This document shows positions 7,186-9,431 of a stretch of DNA of 9,431 nt, piece after piece. The stretch is from NCBI GenBank assembly GCA_002438785.1, contig DJQS01000019.1, forward strand, positions 1 to 9,431, in the 5' to 3' direction. The position numbers and the translations under genes are program-made. The notes under the pieces are model-generated. The model saw only the letters and a program-made list of their open reading frames with translations. It had not been told where the DNA came from and did not search any database. This DNA is from Caryophanales bacterium UBA6380 (GTDB lineage: Bacteria > Bacillota_I > Bacilli_A > RFN20 > CAG-826). How positions within the stretch are numbered: position 1 is the stretch's first letter; every line of letters begins with the position of its first letter.

Positions 7186-7935
7186 ATGAATTACATAAAT
7201 ATTTTATCAGATGGTTTCAATACCCCTGAAGGCATCGACACATTAATTATTAATTTTTTCAATAACCTAGGATGGTGGGGTAATCTTATACTTATTATGC
7301 TTTCTTTAATCTTAGCTACCATTTTCGGAGGCATTCTCGGTTATCAAAGAGAAGTTAGCGGGCATGCAGCTGGATTTAGAACGCATATTCTTATTTCCTT
7401 AGGAAGTGCCCTAATTATGATTATTTCAATATATGGAATTCCAGGAAACTCTAATAGAGACCCAATGCGTCTTGCTGCTGCTGGTGTAACAGGTATTGGC
7501 TTTTTAGGAGCTGGTTCAATTATTAAAAATGGTGTTTCAATCAAAGGTCTTACTACCGCTGCTTCTATATGGGTTACTATGGCCATCGGGATGGCTGCAG
7601 GATCTGGTTATTTTGTTATATCTTTATTTACCGTTATAATTTCAATTTTATGTTTAGTCAGTTTCCAAAAATTTGAAACATGGTTTAGTAAAAATAATAC
7701 AAATATTCTAATAGTAATAGAAGAAGATAAACCTCTAATGAAAGAATTAATTTCCTTACTTGATAAGTACGATATTTCTTACAAAAGTTTTGATACATCT
7801 ATTACCGATTTAGAAAATAAAAAAGTATTAAGAGTTGTCTTTAAATGCACCGACAAAAAAGATGGTTCTATTCAGGCATTCATTGAAGAGTTTAAAGAAA
7901 ATGTTAAGCCAATTTCTATTTCAATATTAAAATAA
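7186..7935 (+). CDS. MgtC/SapB family membrane protein
   Basis: Membrane protein of the MgtC/SapB (YhiD) family; members are linked to growth at low magnesium, and in Salmonella MgtC acts on membrane ATP synthase and phosphate uptake. The biochemical role here is unknown. The 249-residue protein has hydrophobic segments at about 33-53, 66-84, 98-113, 122-138 and 142-160. Family motifs are clear: GGILGYQRE (48-56), GFRTHILISLGSA (63-75), RLAAAGVTGIGFLGAG (95-110), IIKNG (112-116) and GLTTAASIWV (121-130). A soluble C-terminal part from about 172 (beta-alpha pattern, NILIVIEE onward) resembles the ACT-like domain found in many members. The N-terminus is about 20 residues longer than in Salmonella MgtC. 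I kept ATG 7186 although it lacks a Shine-Dalgarno site, because the next Met (38) falls inside the first membrane helix. It ends in tandem TAA TAA; no terminator precedes secG. Confidence 0.88.
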   Translation: MNYINILSDGFNTPEGIDTLIINFFNNLGWWGNLILIMLSLILATIFGGILGYQREVSGHAAGFRTHILISLGSALIMIISIYGIPGNSNRDPMRLAAAGVTGIGFLGAGSIIKNGVSIKGLTTAASIWVTMAIGMAAGSGYFVISLFTVIISILCLVSFQKFETWFSKNNTNILIVIEEDKPLMKELISLLDKYDISYKSFDTSITDLENKKVLRVVFKCTDKKDGSIQAFIEEFKENVKPISISILK

Positions 7936-7946
7936 TAATTACTTTT

Positions 7947-7983
7947 TAAAGGGTTTTTATAAAAAATAAAGAGTTTTTATAAA
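7947..7983 (+). repeat. Short tandem direct repeat, 20-bp period
   Basis: TAAAGGGTTTTTATAAA (7947-7963) recurs as TAAAGAGTTTTTATAAA (7967-7983), with one mismatch in 17. The pair lies just past the mgtC-like stop, in the leader side of secG. Function unknown. Confidence 0.55.
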
Positions 7984-7989
7984 TTTTAT

Positions 7990-8024
7990 AAGATATTTAT
8001 ATCTTTGCAATTAAAATATATTGC
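7990..8024. repeat. Two adjacent small dyads upstream of secG
   Basis: AAGATAT-TT-ATATCTT (7990-8005) is a perfect 7-bp dyad. It is followed at once by GCAAT (8007-8011) and ATTGC (8020-8024), a 5-bp dyad with an 8-nt centre. They lie just upstream of the likely secG promoter. Neither is followed by a T-run, so they are not good terminators. Operator function is only a guess, since such dyads arise easily in AT-rich DNA. Confidence 0.3.
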
Positions 8025-8053
8025 TTGTAAAAAAAATATCATTAGTTTAATAT
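8025..8053 (+). promoter_or_regulatory. Weak predicted promoter of secG
   Basis: TTGTAA (8025-8030), a 17-nt spacer and TAATAT (8048-8053); each box matches the consensus at 4 of 6 positions. It would start transcription near 8060, just before the GGAGGT site. Readthrough from the mgtC-like gene is also possible, as no terminator is seen between them. Confidence 0.35.
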
Positions 8054-8064
8054 TTATAAAGCGT

Positions 8065-8070
8065 GGAGGT
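8065..8070 (+). promoter_or_regulatory. secG ribosome-binding site
   Basis: GGAGGT sits 6 nt before ATG 8077. It decides the secG start over an in-frame TTG at 8005, which would add 24 residues without homology and has no such site. Confidence 0.9.
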
Positions 8071-8076
8071 TATTTT

Positions 8077-8307
8077 ATGGCTTGGTATGATTATGTATTT
8101 TGGGTAATTTGTTTTATTATAATTGTTTTAAGCTTACTCCAAGGTGGTAAATCAGAAGGTGCTTCAGGTGCTATTACTGGTGGAGGATTAAATGTTTTTG
8201 TAAAAACTAAGGAACGTGGTAGTGAATTAATCATTTCCTATTTGACTTTAGGTTTTGGAATTATATTTTTATTTTTTGCACTTTTATCACAAGTATTAGG
8301 TGCTTAA
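8077..8307 (+). CDS. secG: SecG, protein-export channel subunit
   Basis: Small membrane subunit of the SecYEG translocon that assists SecA-driven export of unfolded proteins. The 76-residue protein is of the usual length (about 70-80). Two membrane helices are visible (about 6-22 and 52-74) with a conserved loop between them: LLQGGKSEG (20-28), GAITGGG (31-37) and VKTKERGSE (42-50), the SecG hallmark. The start follows the strong GGAGGT. In many Firmicutes secG precedes rnr and smpB; here it stands alone, followed 23 nt later by a terminator and a convergent prs. It would be needed for export of lipoproteins such as the PotD encoded in this window. Confidence 0.95.
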   Translation: MAWYDYVFWVICFIIIVLSLLQGGKSEGASGAITGGGLNVFVKTKERGSELIISYLTLGFGIIFLFFALLSQVLGA

Positions 8308-8330
8308 AATAATTAATAATCTATTATATT

Positions 8331-8359
8331 AAAAAGGCGATTTTAAATCGCCTTTTTTT
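8331..8359. terminator. Bidirectional terminator between secG and prs
   Basis: A long symmetric hairpin with GGCGA/TCGCC core. AAAAAGGCGATTT (8331-8343) is exactly complementary to the arm at 8345-8357, with A-run and T-run flanks serving both strands (seven T at 8353-8359 on the plus strand, five T on the minus strand). It ends secG on the plus strand and, 2 nt past its stop, prs on the minus strand. Confidence 0.92.
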
Positions 8360-8361
8360 AA

Positions 8362-9333
8362 CTAATGAAATCTAGTGTATTTATCTTTAATTTTCTCATG
8401 TGACTCATGCGATTTAATAACATCTGCAATCATATCACAAATTGAAACAACTTTAATTTTTTTGGAATTTGAAAATTCAGGATGTTCTATTGTATCCGTC
8501 ACTAAGACTTCGGTTACATCATTATTAACTTCAAATTTTTCTAAAGCATTGTGAGAGAATAATGCGTGACTTGCACAAATATATACTGCTTTTGCACCTT
8601 TCTCTTTTAAGGTATGAGCACCAGCTAAAATTGTTCCTCCAGTATCAATTATATCATCAACCATGATACAAATTTTATCTTGTATATCACCAACAATATT
8701 TGTGATCTCTGCAACATTAGGTTTTGGTCTTCTTTTATCTATAACAACTATGGAAGAATTTGGAATGAAATTTGCCAAATCTCTAGCACGATACATAGCT
8801 CCATGATCAGGTGATACAACAGCAATTTCATTTGAAGAAATGCCAAGTTCTTGGAATTTCTTATTTAAATATTTAGCAAAAATAGAAGTTGGAGACAAAT
8901 TATCAAGAGGTACACTAAAAAATCCTTGAATTTGAGGAGTATGAAGTTCAATTGTTAAAACTCTTTTTACTCCGGCATTAGAAAATAGATCTGCAACCAT
9001 TCTTGCGCTAATTGGCTCGTTTATGTGTGCAATTCGATCTTGTCTAGCATATCCATAATATGGAATTATTAAAGAAATTTCACGACAGTTTGCTCTTTTA
9101 ATTCCATCGATAAAAATTAACAACTCCATTATACGATCATTAACAGGACTACAAGTAGATTGTATAACGTAAACCTTTTTTCCGCGCACATCTACTTTAC
9201 TTGTGGCAAGACACTCACCATCAGCGAAATGTAATACATCAGCTTGGCTTCTTTCAATACCCAAGGCTGAGCACACCTTGTCAGTAAGGTGTTCATTGCT
9301 TGAAAGTGAGAAAACTAGAATATCTTTTATCAT
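8362..9333 (-). CDS. prs: Ribose-phosphate pyrophosphokinase (PRPP synthetase)
   Basis: Makes PRPP from ribose 5-phosphate and ATP, the precursor for nucleotide, NAD and some amino-acid synthesis; cytoplasmic. The 323 residues fit class I PRS (about 315-320). Motifs: FADGE (36-40, FSDGE in most), QSTCSPVNDRIMELL (58-72), PYYGYARQDR (91-100), IELHTPQIQGFF (128-139, catalytic His131), SPDHGAMYRARDLA (174-187), the flexible catalytic loop DKRRPKPNVAE (199-209) with Lys200 and Arg202, and the PRPP-binding loop MVDDIIDTGGT (224-234). The usual KxRxREP stretch after RQDR is changed to IAHINEP (101-107), at a subunit-contact and allosteric area in B. subtilis PRS as I recall it. AGGAG 7 nt upstream supports the start. 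Its 3' end abuts a terminator shared with secG; the upstream neighbour is outside the window. Confidence 0.95.
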   Translation of the reverse strand: MIKDILVFSLSSNEHLTDKVCSALGIERSQADVLHFADGECLATSKVDVRGKKVYVIQSTCSPVNDRIMELLIFIDGIKRANCREISLIIPYYGYARQDRIAHINEPISARMVADLFSNAGVKRVLTIELHTPQIQGFFSVPLDNLSPTSIFAKYLNKKFQELGISSNEIAVVSPDHGAMYRARDLANFIPNSSIVVIDKRRPKPNVAEITNIVGDIQDKICIMVDDIIDTGGTILAGAHTLKEKGAKAVYICASHALFSHNALEKFEVNNDVTEVLVTDTIEHPEFSNSKKIKVVSICDMIADVIKSHESHEKIKDKYTRFH

Positions 9334-9353
9334 AAGCTCTCCTCTAAAACGTT

Positions 9354-9359
9354 ATTATA
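9354..9359 (-). promoter_or_regulatory. Possible -10 box of prs
   Basis: A perfect TATAAT on the minus strand ends 20 nt before the prs ATG and would give a leader of about 10-17 nt, just long enough for the AGGAG site. No convincing -35 box lies 16-18 nt further up, so the call rests on one element. A second TATAAT at 9395-9400 is equally without a -35 box. Confidence 0.35.
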
Positions 9360-9431
9360 TTACCAAATTTTACTAATTATTTACATATAAAAAAATTATA
9401 AGTTATAAAAATTGGTTAATTTACATATTGT

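Noticed and set aside
7344..7586. 80-residue minus-strand open frame
   Set aside because: Fully antisense to the conserved core of the MgtC-family gene, rich in Pro, Ile and Ala as expected for a reverse-frame shadow; no start signals.
8005..8076. N-terminal extension of SecG from a TTG start
   Set aside because: The strong GGAGGT lies 6 nt before ATG 8077, the resulting 76-residue length fits SecG, and the extra 24 residues overlap promoter-like sequence.

Overview
The window looks like chromosomal, housekeeping DNA from a very AT-rich, low-GC Gram-positive bacterium. My best guess is a Mollicutes-like or Erysipelotrichia/RF39-type member of the Bacilli. The grounds are the extreme AT content (about 11% G+C across 4861-5040, counted by hand), strong Shine-Dalgarno sites of the GGAGG type, a SecG of Bacilli type, and a PotA of about 557 residues, a length I recall otherwise from mycoplasmas. 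All 21 tryptophans in the eight proteins are TGG and no gene contains or ends in TGA, so the standard bacterial code fits.

Layout. From 4854 down to 36 on the minus strand lies a tightly packed potABCD operon for a polyamine (spermidine/putrescine) ABC importer: ATPase PotA, permeases PotB and PotC, and a lipoprotein substrate-binding subunit PotD. potA/potB overlap by 11 nt, potB/potC by 7 nt, and potC/potD are 1 nt apart, so translation is probably coupled. A consensus-like promoter (TTGATT-16-TATAAT) precedes potA. Upstream, argS (arginyl-tRNA synthetase, minus strand, 5120-6760) ends at a clear hairpin-plus-T-run terminator that separates it from the pot operon.

Divergent from argS and 111 bp away is a complete tRNA-Arg(UCU) gene (6872-6948) with encoded CCA and its own terminator. 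Next on the plus strand come an MgtC/SapB-family membrane protein (7186-7935), whose extended -10 box lies so close to the ATG that its mRNA is probably leaderless, and secG (8077-8307), a subunit of the protein-export channel. A bidirectional terminator separates secG from the convergent prs (PRPP synthetase, minus strand, 8362-9333).

The genes serve polyamine import, tRNA charging, protein export, PRPP supply and possibly a cation-linked membrane function. I see no mobile element, CRISPR array, toxin-antitoxin or defence locus, and no strong candidate for a new system. The points worth a second look are: PotD, which appears anchored at both ends and has Ala at a usual Trp position in the ligand pocket; PotA, with a charged insertion of about 68 residues and an extended C-terminus; the argS/tRNA-Arg pair with a dyad over the tRNA promoter; and the near-leaderless mgtC-like gene.
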